From Microbacterium sp. Yaish 1 (GTDB lineage Bacteria > Actinomycetota > Actinomycetes > Actinomycetales > Microbacteriaceae), in the NCBI RefSeq assembly GCF_002245215.1, contig NZ_NPMR01000001.1, positions 744,001 through 808,000 on the forward strand: a stretch of DNA of 64,000 bases. The letters are read 5' to 3'. This document shows, piece after piece, positions 8,545-17,448 of the stretch. How positions within the stretch are numbered: the first letter of the stretch is position 1; each line of letters opens with the position of its first letter. Position numbers and translations under genes: made by a program. A model generated the notes under the pieces. That model did not search any database. It was given only the letters and a program-made list of their open reading frames with translations, and was not told the DNA's origin.

Positions 8545-8964
8545 GTGGAGTACGAGATCGATGACTCACCCGCCCGCATCCAGCGCGAGGTCGTATGGCG
8601 CTGGCTCTCGTCCGAGGCCTATTGGGGCCGCTGGCGCGAACGCTCCGTGCTCGAGGCGCAACTCGACGCGGCCTGGCGGGTCGTCGGGGCCTACCGTGCC
8701 GACACCGGAGAACAGGTCGGCTTCGCCCGCGCGGCCTCCGATGGTGCGAGCTTCGCCTACCTCGCCGACGTCTTCGTCGTCGCCGAGCACCAGGGCGCGG
8801 GCGTCGCGCACCGGATCCTCCGCCGCATGATCGATGAGGGTCCCGGGCACGACTTCCGCTGGACGCTGTTCACGCGCGACGCGCACAGTCTCTACGCCGA
8901 GTTCGGCTTCGAGACGCCCGACGAGACCGCGATGGTCCGCCGGGCGGCACCCGCCAAGCGCTGA
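8545..8964 (+). CDS. GNAT-family N-acetyltransferase
   Basis: A 139-residue acetyltransferase of the GNAT fold. The acetyl-CoA loop is seen as VAEHQGAGVAHRIL, a variant of the Q/RxxGxG/A motif, followed by LFTRDAHSLYAEFGF, the usual C-terminal strand and helix. The substrate is unknown. GTG at 8545 is preferred: CACAAT at 8533-8538 lies six bases upstream and there is no clear ribosome site, which suggests a leaderless start. An earlier in-frame start at 8491 would add 18 residues of non-family sequence. Confidence 0.85.
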   Translation: MEYEIDDSPARIQREVVWRWLSSEAYWGRWRERSVLEAQLDAAWRVVGAYRADTGEQVGFARAASDGASFAYLADVFVVAEHQGAGVAHRILRRMIDEGPGHDFRWTLFTRDAHSLYAEFGFETPDETAMVRRAAPAKR

Positions 8965-9055
8965 GAGAGCGAACACCGCCGGACGCGCTGCGGCAGTAAT
9001 CAGCTCGGCGCCGCCTGTGGATGGTCGGGACGCGATGTCGGAGGTCCGTGACATG

Positions 9056-9075
9056 ATTCGAACATGCATTCGAAT
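9056..9075. promoter_or_regulatory. LexA/SOS box overlapping a start codon
   Basis: ATTCGAACATGCATTCGAAT is a near-perfect palindrome containing TCGAAC-N4-ATTCGA. It differs at one base from the mycobacterial/actinobacterial SOS box TCGAAC-N4-GTTCGA. The ATG of the DUF222/HNH gene (9064-9066) sits at its centre, and CATGAT at 9052-9057 is a possible -10 for a leaderless message, so bound LexA would cover the transcription start. Confidence 0.8.
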
Positions 9076-10449
9076 GGCGGACTCGGCGGCGGGATGGGCA
9101 GCGACGGTGATGTCGACGTCCTCGCTCAGCTGGTCGCGGATGCCGAGGGGGTTTCGGATGCCGCGCGGGCGGTGCAGATCCGTGAGGTTCGGGTGCTCGC
9201 GGCAGCGGGGGTTCTCGCGGAGAAGCAGGCTGCTGGGGCATCCGAGAAGGTCAAGGCGCGGGAGATGGCGCTGCGTGGCATCGCGGCGGAGCTGGCCGGG
9301 GTGTTCGTCGCGACCGACCGGACCCTGCAGCGCCGGATCGATGAAGCCCGCGATCTGGTCGAGAACTACCCGGTGACGATGGCGGCCTGGGAGGCCGGGC
9401 GCATCGTCCGCGGGCACGTGAGGGTCATCCAGGAGGTCGGATGCCTGGTGCCCGTGGAGGAGCGGGCGGAGTTCGAACGCGTCGCGGTCGAACGGTGCGA
9501 GGGCGAAAGGCCCAACCGGGTGCTGGAGGCATTGCGGATGATCGCGGAACGGATGCACCCGCGGAGCTTCACCGAGCGGCACGAGGAGGCCGCGGCCGGT
9601 CGGTGCGTGCGGGTGCAGCCCAGTTCGGATGGGATGTCGGATCTCATCGCGACGCTGCCGACCGTCATCGCCGACGGGATCGTCGACCGGCTGACCCGGC
9701 AGGCGCGGGAGATCATCAACGCGCGCGCACAGGCCGACGAGGTTGTCGACGCTGGAACAGGCGACGGGTCGTCGTTCGTCGACGATGCGCGAACGATCGA
9801 CCAGGTCCGCGCCGACGTGTTCTCCGACCTCTTGCTCGCCGGGACGCCGGCCCTCGATCCCACCGCGAGCGGTGACGGCGACGGAACGCTCGGGGCGATC
9901 CGCGCACACGTGCAGGTCGCGGTATCCGCGCTGACACTCATGGGTCAGGACGAGGGGCCCGCCGACCTCGCCGGGCGCTCCCCCATCGACGCCGCCACCG
10001 CCCGCGAGCTCGCGGGCAACGCGACCTCGTGGGACCGGCTGCTCACCCACCCCGTCACCGGAACCGTGCTGGAGTGCGACAGCTACCGGCCCACGAGCGC
10101 GATGATCAGACTGCTGCGAGCGCGGGACCGGCACTGCCGGTTCCCCGGATGCCGACAACCCGCCATCCGCTGCGAACTCGACCACACCATCGCCGCATCC
10201 GACGGCGGGGGCACCCACGTGTGCAACCTCGCCAACCTCTGCAAACGACACCACGACGTCAAACACCACACCCGCTGGCACGTCCAACAACTCCCCGGCG
10301 GGCGGCTCGTATGGACCTCACCGACCGGACGCATCTACCGCGAAGACGCACCACCACCACTCGTCGCCTTCACCATCGTCGTGCCGTCCGGCGGTGACGA
10401 CCCGCCACCTGCGCCATCGGGAACCTGGGATGAACCGCCGCCGTTCTAG
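9064..10449 (+). CDS. DUF222 and HNH endonuclease domain protein (13E12 family)
   Basis: A 461-residue protein with an N-terminal helical DUF222 region (about 20-330) and a C-terminal HNH nuclease motif (RDRHCRFPGC, then CELDHTIAASDGG, then LCKRHHDVKHH, about residues 355-405), including the paired cysteines that bind zinc. This is the 13E12-repeat family that is multicopy in actinobacteria. In Mycobacterium tuberculosis several members carry SOS boxes, and this gene has one over its start codon. A role linked to DNA damage or mobile DNA is inferred. It faces the GH30 gene tail to tail. Confidence 0.92.
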   Translation: MHSNGGLGGGMGSDGDVDVLAQLVADAEGVSDAARAVQIREVRVLAAAGVLAEKQAAGASEKVKAREMALRGIAAELAGVFVATDRTLQRRIDEARDLVENYPVTMAAWEAGRIVRGHVRVIQEVGCLVPVEERAEFERVAVERCEGERPNRVLEALRMIAERMHPRSFTERHEEAAAGRCVRVQPSSDGMSDLIATLPTVIADGIVDRLTRQAREIINARAQADEVVDAGTGDGSSFVDDARTIDQVRADVFSDLLLAGTPALDPTASGDGDGTLGAIRAHVQVAVSALTLMGQDEGPADLAGRSPIDAATARELAGNATSWDRLLTHPVTGTVLECDSYRPTSAMIRLLRARDRHCRFPGCRQPAIRCELDHTIAASDGGGTHVCNLANLCKRHHDVKHHTRWHVQQLPGGRLVWTSPTGRIYREDAPPPLVAFTIVVPSGGDDPPPAPSGTWDEPPPF

Positions 10450-10494
10450 CGTGAGCCGCGGGACGCTCCGGCGCCGCGCACAATGGAGCGCGCG

Positions 10495-11889
10495 TCAGTC
10501 CGCGGCGATATGGATCGTGCTGAACGAGTCCGCGGGAAGGACGACGTCGAACGCCGCGCCGTCGAGAGCGACCGTCACCGGCAACTCGTCGGCGAGATCG
10601 TTCTGCATGACCACGACGATCGAGCCGTCGGGGTTCTCGAAGGCGAGCTGGTTCTCGTGACCCGTCCAGCTGAACGCGTCGATGCGCGTCGCGCCGGTCT
10701 GCACGTGGTGCGCGAGGTGCTTCATCACGAAGAACTCGTGGGTGTACCGGAATCCGTTGGTCTCGGGATCGACGACCACGAGCGAGTTCTGGGCCCATCC
10801 CCAGCGGCTGACGCCGCCCTCGTCGAGCGCGAGGTTCCAGTAGGTGTACGCGTTCGCGCCGGCCTCGAAGAAGCGCTTCATGAGAGACCAGGTGTACCGC
10901 GCGAAGCGCCAGTCGTTCCGACCATCACCGCACTCCTGCTCCGTTTGATAGAGCGACAGATGCGGCGCTATCCGGTGCGCATCGGCGATGGCGCCCTTCC
11001 CGGCCCACTGGAATCCCGCGCCGGAGATGAAGGGCCCGGCATCCGGATCGGCGAGCACGGCCGCCAGGTGCTCCGGCGCCGGGCGCTCCTGCGTCCCGAA
11101 GAACACCTCCACCCCCAGCTCCCGCATCCGCGGGCCGAGGACGGCGATGAAGCGGGCCAGCCCCTCGGGCGTCCACGTGCAACTCGGGAACACCTGCGGC
11201 GAGTTGAACTCGTTCTGCGGCATGACCATCGAGATCTCGATGCCCTCCGCGCGGTACGCCTCGACGAATCGCGCGAAGTACTCCGCATAGGCGGTCAGGT
11301 AGCGCGGCTCCTGGATCATCATGTCCGTACCCTCGGCACCGACCTGATCGGGCCGGAGCCCGTTGTCGATGTCGTTCCCGCGCCACGGCAGGGCGGCGGC
11401 GTAATGACCGTTCGTCTTCATCCACGACGGCGGGCTCCACGGCGATGCCCACAGCTTCAGGTCCGGGCGCCGCCGCAGGGCCTCGTGGATGTACGGGATG
11501 AGCGACGCGCGATCGTGCTCGATCGAGAAGTGCTCGAGGTCGAGATCGCCGTCGACCTCGTCGTACGAGTACCAGTCGGTCGAGAAGTCGTTCGCGCCCA
11601 CCGGCATCCGGCACACCGAGAATCCCGTGCCTCGCCCCGGGGCGAACAGCTCGTCGAAGATCTCAGCCCGGTCGGCGTCGTCCAGCCGGGACAGCGCGCG
11701 CCAGCCGAGCTCGTTGAAGCAGACCCCGAACCCCTCGACGGTCTGGTGTCGACGGTCCGTGCGCAGCAGCACGTTGGGCATCCCCGTCAGCGGCGCGAAA
11801 CGCGGGGGCGGCATCTCGACCCACGCGCGCTCGCGGTCGGTGCTGACCCAGCTGATGCGACGGTTCGGGGCGACGGCATTGTCGGACAT
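10495..11889 (-). CDS. Glycoside hydrolase family 30 protein, cytoplasmic
   Basis: A 464-residue GH30 (clan A) enzyme without a signal peptide. The acid/base Glu227 is in MVMPQNEFN and the probable nucleophile Glu317 is in LYQTEQEC; a short beta-sandwich follows to the C-terminus (VALDGAAFDVVLP). GH30 members act on beta-1,6-galactan, beta-1,6-glucan, xylan or as beta-glycosidases. Given the neighbours, cleavage of imported galactan- or glucuronate-containing oligosaccharides is plausible. It is transcribed away from the LacI gene at 12072 and may share its control. Confidence 0.88.
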   Translation of the reverse strand: MSDNAVAPNRRISWVSTDRERAWVEMPPPRFAPLTGMPNVLLRTDRRHQTVEGFGVCFNELGWRALSRLDDADRAEIFDELFAPGRGTGFSVCRMPVGANDFSTDWYSYDEVDGDLDLEHFSIEHDRASLIPYIHEALRRRPDLKLWASPWSPPSWMKTNGHYAAALPWRGNDIDNGLRPDQVGAEGTDMMIQEPRYLTAYAEYFARFVEAYRAEGIEISMVMPQNEFNSPQVFPSCTWTPEGLARFIAVLGPRMRELGVEVFFGTQERPAPEHLAAVLADPDAGPFISGAGFQWAGKGAIADAHRIAPHLSLYQTEQECGDGRNDWRFARYTWSLMKRFFEAGANAYTYWNLALDEGGVSRWGWAQNSLVVVDPETNGFRYTHEFFVMKHLAHHVQTGATRIDAFSWTGHENQLAFENPDGSIVVVMQNDLADELPVTVALDGAAFDVVLPADSFSTIHIAAD

Positions 11890-12021
11890 GCGGGCCTTTC
11901 GGATATGCCTGGCGAACGCACCGCATCACGACGACGCGACGTTGCGTTCCCCGCCATCATGGCAGAGCCGCGTTCCGCGGCGCCCGCGATCGTGTTCCCG
12001 GCCACCATCGCCTCTCGTCAT

Positions 12022-12032
12022 AAAACGTTTCC
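12022..12032. promoter_or_regulatory. LacI-type operator upstream of the lacI gene
   Basis: AAAACGTTTCC, with the palindromic core AAACGTTT at 12023-12030, lies just upstream of a possible -10 (TAGGAT, 12039-12044) for the LacI gene at 12072. The same core recurs at 13104-13123 and, with one extra base, at 17418-17430. Autoregulation is inferred. Confidence 0.65.
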
Positions 12033-12071
12033 TCACCATAGGATGGCCGGACCGGAGAGGGCGGGGGCGCG

Positions 12072-13064
12072 ATGGCCGGGGCGAAGCAGACGACGATCAC
12101 GGACGTCGCCGCGCACGCCGGCGTCTCGCTCGCCACCGTCTCGCGCGTCATGAACGGCAATGCCACCGTCGACCCGGCCCTCGCCGAGCGAGTGCGGGCT
12201 TCCGCCGCGCAGCTCGGCTACTCGGCGAACCCGCTCGCCCGCAGCCTCGTGCTCGGCCGCACGCAGACCATCTCGGTGGTCGTGCCCGACCTGTCGAACC
12301 CCACATTCCAGGGGATGCTGCGGGGCCTGAGCCGGGCCGCGGTCGCCGACGGCTACCACGTGCTCATCGCCGACTCCGACGAGCACGTCGACGAGGAACG
12401 CCTGCTCGCCCTCGAGTCGCGGCGGCGTTCGGACGGACTGATCCTGTGCGCTCCGCGCATGAGCGACGAGCAGCTCGCAGAGGTCGTCGCCCAGGTCGCC
12501 CCCGTCGTCCTGGTGAACCGAACGGGCGACGCTCCGAGCGTCGCAGCCGACTATCGCGCACCGCTGCGGGCGATCATCGATCACCTCTACGCGCAGGGCC
12601 ACCGCCGGTTCGCCTACCTCGCGGGTGCGGCGCTCAGCGCGTCGAGTGGCCAGCGCCTCTCCGCGCTCGACGACGCGCGACGCGAGCTGGCCGGCTGCGA
12701 GATCGTCGAGATCCCCGCTGGCGTCGACTTCGCGAGCGGGGCAGGCGCCCTCGACGACGTGCTGTCTTCCGGCGCGACGGCGGTACTGGCGTTCAACGAC
12801 CTGTCGGCGATGGGCCTGCTGAGCGCGGCGACCGAGCGCGGCATCCCGGTCCCGGGCGCACTGTCGATCGCGGGCTTCGACGACATCCCGTTCGCCCGCT
12901 ACACCTCACCGGCACTCACGACGGCCGCCGTGCCGATGGGCGAGCTCGGTGCACGGGCGTGGTCGGCGCTGCACGACCTTCTGAACGGCCGCACGCCCGA
13001 GCCCGCCGTCACGGTTTCGCCCGAGGTGATGGTTCGCGGCAGCACCGGGGCTCCGAACACCTGA
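12072..13064 (+). CDS. LacI-family transcriptional regulator
   Basis: A 330-residue repressor with the classic N-terminal HTH and hinge (ITDVAAHAGVSLATVSRVMN, then GYSANPLARSL) and a periplasmic-binding-protein-like sugar-sensing domain (AFNDLSAMGLL, GFDDIPFARYTSPALTT). It sits between the GH30 gene and the sugar-acid operon. AAACGTTT-core sites precede both this gene and the operon, so it is very likely their local repressor. Inducer unknown; a uronate- or galactose-containing oligosaccharide is a guess. ATG 12072 follows a GA-rich ribosome site. Confidence 0.92.
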   Translation: MAGAKQTTITDVAAHAGVSLATVSRVMNGNATVDPALAERVRASAAQLGYSANPLARSLVLGRTQTISVVVPDLSNPTFQGMLRGLSRAAVADGYHVLIADSDEHVDEERLLALESRRRSDGLILCAPRMSDEQLAEVVAQVAPVVLVNRTGDAPSVAADYRAPLRAIIDHLYAQGHRRFAYLAGAALSASSGQRLSALDDARRELAGCEIVEIPAGVDFASGAGALDDVLSSGATAVLAFNDLSAMGLLSAATERGIPVPGALSIAGFDDIPFARYTSPALTTAAVPMGELGARAWSALHDLLNGRTPEPAVTVSPEVMVRGSTGAPNT

Positions 13065-13098
13065 TCACCGCTCCCTCGCGCCCGCGGAATCGCCCGTG

Positions 13099-13123
13099 CT
13101 AGTCTCAGAAAACGTTTCCTGAG
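13099..13123 (+). promoter_or_regulatory. Promoter and LacI operator of the sugar-acid operon
   Basis: A 20-bp palindrome centred on CG (CTCAGAAAACGTTTCCTGAG, 13104-13123) has one mismatched pair. It begins on the last base of a possible -10 TAGTCT (13099-13104). It stands 48 bases before the first gene of the operon and shares the AAACGTTT core with the site before the local lacI gene. Confidence 0.8.
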
Positions 13124-13170
13124 AGCGCTTTCCGCCAGCGGCGCCTCAGCTCCGGGCACGAAGGAGAGCC

Positions 13171-14505
13171 ATGACCCGCACGCGCTACGCGCTCGTGGGC
13201 GCGGGACACCGCGCCCAGATGTACGTCGACGCCATCGCCGGGACGCACGCCGACCGGGCGGAGCTCGTCGCGATCTGCGAGCCCAACCCCGTGCGGGCCG
13301 AGCACTACCGCGACCAGCTGATCGAGCGCGGGCTCCCCGCCCCGACGCTGTGGTCGCCGGATGACCTCGAGCAGATGGTCCGGGAATCCCGGGCCGAACG
13401 AATCATCATCACGGCCCGCGACGATCTGCACGCGTCGCTCATCGTCCGCTCGCTCGACGCCGGCGCCGACGTCGTCGTCGAGAAGCCGCTCACGATCGAC
13501 GCGCCGAGCGCCGCGGCGATCGAGGACGCCGTCGAGCGCACAGGTCGCTCGGTCGTGCTGACGTTCAACTACCGGTACTCACCCCGCAACAGCGCCCTGC
13601 GCCAGGTGATCCAGGACGGCCGGATCGGGCGCGTGACCTCGATCGAATTCTCGTGGCTGCTCGACACGAAGCACGGGGCCGACTACTTCCGCCGCTGGCA
13701 CCGCGAGAAGGAGCACTCTGGCGGCCTGCTCCTCCACAAGGCCAGCCATCACTTCGACCTCGTCAACTGGTGGATCCGCGACGAGCCGCGCCGCGTGTTC
13801 GCATCCGGCGGCCTGCGCTTCTACGGGGCGGAGAACGCCCGATCCCGCGGGCTCGGCGAGCGCCCGCTCCGCGGCACGCACGACGGCAGCCGCGACCCGT
13901 TCGAGCTCGACCTCCGCGACGACGATCGCCTGCGCGCGCTGTATCTCGAGGCCGAGAGCCACGACGGGTACCTGCGCGATCGCGACGTGTTCGGCGAGGG
14001 CATCACGATCGAGGACAACCTCGCGCTGGTCGTCGACTACGCCGGCGGCGCGACGATGTCGTACTCACTGAACGCCCACGCCCCGTGGGAGGGATACCGC
14101 GTCGCCGTCAACGGCACCGAGGGTCGCGCCGAACTCGAGGTGGTCGAGCGCGGCGCCGTCCTCGAGAACGAGGGGCTGCACCCCGTGCTCGACCCCTCGG
14201 CCGTCGAGACCGGAGGGCCGGTCTCGCTCCGCCCGCAGGGCGAACGCCTGATCGTCCAGCGCCACTGGGAGGACGCCGTCGAGATCCCGATCGCCTCGGG
14301 CGAGGGCGGCCACGGCGGCGGCGACGAGCTGCTGCTCGCCGACGTCTTCGTGGGCCCCGGCGACGACCCGCTGGCCCGACCCGCCGGATGGGCCGACGGA
14401 GTGCGGTCGATCGCGGTCGGAATCGCGGGCAACCTGTCGCTGGCCACGGGTCTTCCCGTCCGCACGTGCGAGCTCGGCATCCGGCTGCTCGCCGACGGGC
14501 GATGA
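13171..14505 (+). CDS. Gfo/Idh/MocA-family oxidoreductase
   Basis: NAD(P)-dependent sugar oxidoreductase of 444 residues. The N-terminal Rossmann fold shows ALVGAGHRAQMY, the catalytic-lysine motif VVVEKPLTI lies at about residue 109, and HKASHHFDLVNWW contains the putative active-site His. The family oxidises or dehydrogenates sugars, inositols or their derivatives. First gene of a six-gene operon behind a LacI operator. The following genes are typical of sugar-acid breakdown, so the substrate is probably a uronate-type or modified hexose; which one is not determinable. Confidence 0.9.
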   Translation: MTRTRYALVGAGHRAQMYVDAIAGTHADRAELVAICEPNPVRAEHYRDQLIERGLPAPTLWSPDDLEQMVRESRAERIIITARDDLHASLIVRSLDAGADVVVEKPLTIDAPSAAAIEDAVERTGRSVVLTFNYRYSPRNSALRQVIQDGRIGRVTSIEFSWLLDTKHGADYFRRWHREKEHSGGLLLHKASHHFDLVNWWIRDEPRRVFASGGLRFYGAENARSRGLGERPLRGTHDGSRDPFELDLRDDDRLRALYLEAESHDGYLRDRDVFGEGITIEDNLALVVDYAGGATMSYSLNAHAPWEGYRVAVNGTEGRAELEVVERGAVLENEGLHPVLDPSAVETGGPVSLRPQGERLIVQRHWEDAVEIPIASGEGGHGGGDELLLADVFVGPGDDPLARPAGWADGVRSIAVGIAGNLSLATGLPVRTCELGIRLLADGR

Positions 14506-15437
14506 GTCGCGTCGTCGTCACCGGCGGCGCGGGCCGCCTCGGCCGCAGCCTCGTGGGCGGCCTCGTCGCGGCGGGCCATCGCGTGGTGTCCTTCGACCGG
14601 ACGGTCTCGGACGCCCCCGAGCTGCGGGGAGCCGATCAGATCGCGATCGACCTCCTCGACGCCGAGGCCACCGTCGCGGCGTTCCGCGCGCAGCGGGCGA
14701 CCGCCGTCATCCACCTCGCCGCGATCGCAGTCCCCTTCAGCGCCCCCGAAGACGTCATCATGCGCACGAACACGGCACTGGCCGCCTCGGTGCTCGGCGG
14801 TGCCGTGACCGTGGGGGTCCCGCGAATCGTCGCCGCCTCGAGCCCCACCGTGCTGGGCTACGGCGCACCGCGCGGCTGGGTGCCCGGCCGCTTCCCCCTC
14901 GACGAGGACACGCCGCCGCAGCCGTGGAACAGCTACGCCCTGTCGAAGCTCGTGATCGAGCAGACGATGCGGATGCTGCACCGCCAGACCGGCGACGCGG
15001 TGCGCTTCGCCGCGTTCCGCCCCTGCTACGTCATCGCCCCCGAGGAATGGCGCGGAGCGCCGACGCAGCAGGGGCACACCGTCCGCGAGCGCCTCGACGA
15101 TCCGAGCCTCGCCGCGCCCGCGCTGTTCAACTACGTCGACGCGCGTGACGTCGCCTCGTTCGCCGATGCGCTGCTCGCCGCCCTGCCGACGATCCCGAAC
15201 GCCGAGACGTTCTTCGTCGGGGCCGACGACGCCCTCGCCCGCCGCCCGCTCGCCGAGCTCATCCCCCGCTTCCACCCCGGCACCGAGGAGGTCGCCGCCG
15301 TCCTCACCGGCACCACTCCCGCCTTCTCCAACGCGAAGGCGCGGCGCCTGCTCGGCTGGGCGCCCCGTCATTCCTGGCGCGACGCCCTGACCGAAGACTC
15401 TTCCCCCACCGACATCAGAAAGGACGTGCCGGCATGA
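14502..15437 (+). CDS. NAD-dependent epimerase/dehydratase (uronate dehydrogenase-like SDR)
   Basis: A 311-residue extended SDR with the TGGAGRLGRS nucleotide-binding motif and the catalytic pair in YALSK. The neighbouring 5-dehydro-4-deoxyglucarate dehydratase and enolase-superfamily dehydratase are steps of the oxidative uronate route. Uronate dehydrogenase (uronate to aldarolactone) belongs to this SDR group, so that activity is the leading guess. A simple sugar epimerase is the alternative. ATG overlaps the preceding stop by four bases. Confidence 0.85.
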   Translation: MSRVVVTGGAGRLGRSLVGGLVAAGHRVVSFDRTVSDAPELRGADQIAIDLLDAEATVAAFRAQRATAVIHLAAIAVPFSAPEDVIMRTNTALAASVLGGAVTVGVPRIVAASSPTVLGYGAPRGWVPGRFPLDEDTPPQPWNSYALSKLVIEQTMRMLHRQTGDAVRFAAFRPCYVIAPEEWRGAPTQQGHTVRERLDDPSLAAPALFNYVDARDVASFADALLAALPTIPNAETFFVGADDALARRPLAELIPRFHPGTEEVAAVLTGTTPAFSNAKARRLLGWAPRHSWRDALTEDSSPTDIRKDVPA

Positions 15438-16333
15438 ACTTCGGCGGCATCCTCTTCTTCCCCGTCACCCCGTTCGACGCCTCCGGCGACGTCGATCACG
15501 AACTGCTGGCGTCGCACGTGAGCCGTGGCGTCGAGCAGGGCGCCGGCGGGGTGTTCCCCGCGTGCGGCACGGGCGAGTTCCACGCGCTGTCGACCGCCGA
15601 GGCGGGTGCCGTCGTTCGTACCGCGGTCGCAAGCGTCGCGGGCGCCGTTCCCGTCGTCGCCGGCACCGGCGGCCCGCTCGGCCATGCCCGCGAGACGGCG
15701 CGCGCCGCCGCGGACGCCGGGGCCGACGCGCTCCTCGTGCTTCCGCCGTACCTCGTCGGCGGACCGCAGGCGGGACTCGTCGCCTACGTCGAGGCGATCG
15801 CCGCCGCGTCCGACCTGCCGGTGATCGTGTACCACCGCGCGAACGCGCAGTTCACACCCGAGTCGATGCGCCGTCTCGCCGACAACCCGCGGATCGTGGG
15901 GTTCAAAGACGGCACCGGCGACATCGGCGCGACGCAGCTCATCGTCCGCGCGATCGCCGATGCGGGCCGCGACGATTTCGCGTTCTTCAACGGTCTGCTC
16001 ACCGCCGAGCTCACTCAGGCGGCGTACCGCGGCATCGGCGTGCCGCTGTACTCGTCCGCCGCCTTCGCGATGATCCCCGAGGTCGCGAACGCCTACTACC
16101 GGGCCTACGTCGAGCACGACGAGGAGCGCCGTCTCGCGCTGCTCGACGCGTTCTACACCCCGTTGGTCGCCCTCCGCGACGAGACGCCCGGATTCGGCGT
16201 CTCGCTCATCAAGGCTGGCCTGCGCCTGAGCGGACAGGCCGTCGGCGGCGTGCGCGCCCCGCTCGTCGACCCCACCGCCGTCCAGGAGCGCCGCCTCGCG
16301 GCGATCCTGGATGCCGGGCGCGCTCTGCTGTGA
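15434..16333 (+). CDS. kdgD: 5-dehydro-4-deoxyglucarate dehydratase (KdgD-like)
   Basis: A 299-residue class I aldolase/DHDPS-fold enzyme expected to decarboxylate and dehydrate 5-keto-4-deoxyglucarate to 2,5-dioxopentanoate. The Schiff-base Lys lies in IVGFKDGTGDI and the Tyr motif is VIVYHRANAQF. The PACGTGEFHALS loop and the IKAGLRLSG tail are typical of the KDGDH group and distinguish it from dihydrodipicolinate synthase. It is translation-coupled (ATGA) to the SDR gene and overlaps the next gene (GTGA). Confidence 0.9.
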   Translation: MNFGGILFFPVTPFDASGDVDHELLASHVSRGVEQGAGGVFPACGTGEFHALSTAEAGAVVRTAVASVAGAVPVVAGTGGPLGHARETARAAADAGADALLVLPPYLVGGPQAGLVAYVEAIAAASDLPVIVYHRANAQFTPESMRRLADNPRIVGFKDGTGDIGATQLIVRAIADAGRDDFAFFNGLLTAELTQAAYRGIGVPLYSSAAFAMIPEVANAYYRAYVEHDEERRLALLDAFYTPLVALRDETPGFGVSLIKAGLRLSGQAVGGVRAPLVDPTAVQERRLAAILDAGRALL

Positions 16334-17448
16334 CGGTGATCGCCGCGCTCGACGCGCGCCTGATCCGGGTCCCGCTCACCCGCCCGTGGGCCGCCGACGT
16401 CACCTCGGTCGGCGTCATCGCGACGCATCTGCGCCGCAGTGACGGCGCCGAGGGCTGGGGCTTCTCGTGGACCCCGCAAATCGGGGCCGAGGCGGTGCTC
16501 GCCCTCCTGCGCCACGACATCGCGCCCGCCGCCGTGGGGCTTCCCGCCGCCCCGGGCGAGGCCTGGCGGAGCCTCTGGGAACACGTGCACGAGGCGGGCG
16601 GCGGGGGCGTGACGACGATTGCGCTCGCGGGTCTCGACCTGGCGCTGTGGGATGCCGCGGCGCGCGCGGCGAACTCGTCGGTCTCGACCCTGATCGGACG
16701 ACGGCGCGAGAGCGCACGCGTCTACGGCAGCGGCGTGAACCTCCACTACTCGATCGATGAGCTCGTCGCGCAGGCCGAGCGGTGGGTCGAGCGCGGCTTC
16801 GGCGCGGTGAAGGTCAAGGTCGGCAAGCCGGACGTCGCCGAGGACCTCGACCGGCTTCGCGCCGTCCGCTCGGCGCTGGGCCCGGATCGCGGCCTGATGA
16901 TCGACGCCAATCAGCGCTGGGACCTGGGCCGCGCCACGCGGTCGCTCGACGTCCTCGCCGAGGTCCGACCCGCCTGGATCGAAGAGCCCTTGCGCGCCGA
17001 CGACACCGACGGCCACGCCGAGCTCGCACGTCGGCTCGGCGGCGGACCGCGCATTCCGATCGCGGTCGGCGAGAACCTGCACAACGCGTACCGGTTCGCC
17101 GAGATGCTGCGCCGCGGTGGCGCGCAGATCGTCCAGCCCAACATCGTGCGCGTCGGCGGGATCACGCCGCTGCAGCGCATCGCCGCGATCGCCGAGGATG
17201 CCGGGGCCGAACTGCACCCGCACCTGCTGCCGGAGCTGTCGGGCCAGCTCGCGCTGACCCTCCCCGGCGGCATCGCCGAACCCTGGGTGGAGGACGTCGA
17301 GGATGCCGGCTTCGCCGAGCTCGGCGCCCTCCGCGATCCGTGCCCCGTCGAGATCCGCGACGGACGCCTCCGCGAGACCGACCACGTCGGGCTCGGCCTG
17401 CGCTTCCCCGCGCCTCAGGAAAGCGTTTCCCGTAGGCTGGCGCGATGA
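16330..17448 (+). CDS. Enolase-superfamily sugar-acid dehydratase (MR/MLE family)
   Basis: A 372-residue mandelate racemase/muconate-lactonising-type enzyme. It has the KxK base motif (VKVKVG), Mg ligands in MIDANQRW, WIEEPLR and VGENLH, and a His-containing LHPHLLPELSG loop. In this setting it probably dehydrates an aldarate (glucarate or galactarate) to 5-keto-4-deoxyglucarate, the substrate of the preceding gene product. The GTG start overlaps the kdgD stop. Its 3' end holds an internal promoter and operator for the next gene. Confidence 0.88.
   Translation: MTVIAALDARLIRVPLTRPWAADVTSVGVIATHLRRSDGAEGWGFSWTPQIGAEAVLALLRHDIAPAAVGLPAAPGEAWRSLWEHVHEAGGGGVTTIALAGLDLALWDAAARAANSSVSTLIGRRRESARVYGSGVNLHYSIDELVAQAERWVERGFGAVKVKVGKPDVAEDLDRLRAVRSALGPDRGLMIDANQRWDLGRATRSLDVLAEVRPAWIEEPLRADDTDGHAELARRLGGGPRIPIAVGENLHNAYRFAEMLRRGGAQIVQPNIVRVGGITPLQRIAAIAEDAGAELHPHLLPELSGQLALTLPGGIAEPWVEDVEDAGFAELGALRDPCPVEIRDGRLRETDHVGLGLRFPAPQESVSRRLAR
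17415..17438 (+). promoter_or_regulatory. Internal promoter with LacI-like operator
   Basis: GGAAAGCGTTTCC (17418-17430) resembles the local LacI sites but has one extra central base. It is followed at once by TAGGCT (17433-17438), exactly six bases before the ATG at 17445. This looks like a leaderless promoter with an operator on its upstream edge, inside the coding end of the enolase-superfamily gene. Confidence 0.6.

Noticed and set aside
10462-10490. Possible terminator between the DUF222 and GH30 genes
   Set aside because: Only a 6-bp uninterrupted stem (CGCTCC with GGAGCG) with a bulged extension; too weak to call.
13653-14501. Long forward frame within the Gfo/Idh gene leading into the SDR gene
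   Set aside because: The Arg/Pro-rich part is out-of-frame shadow; only the section from ATG 14502 resembles a protein family.
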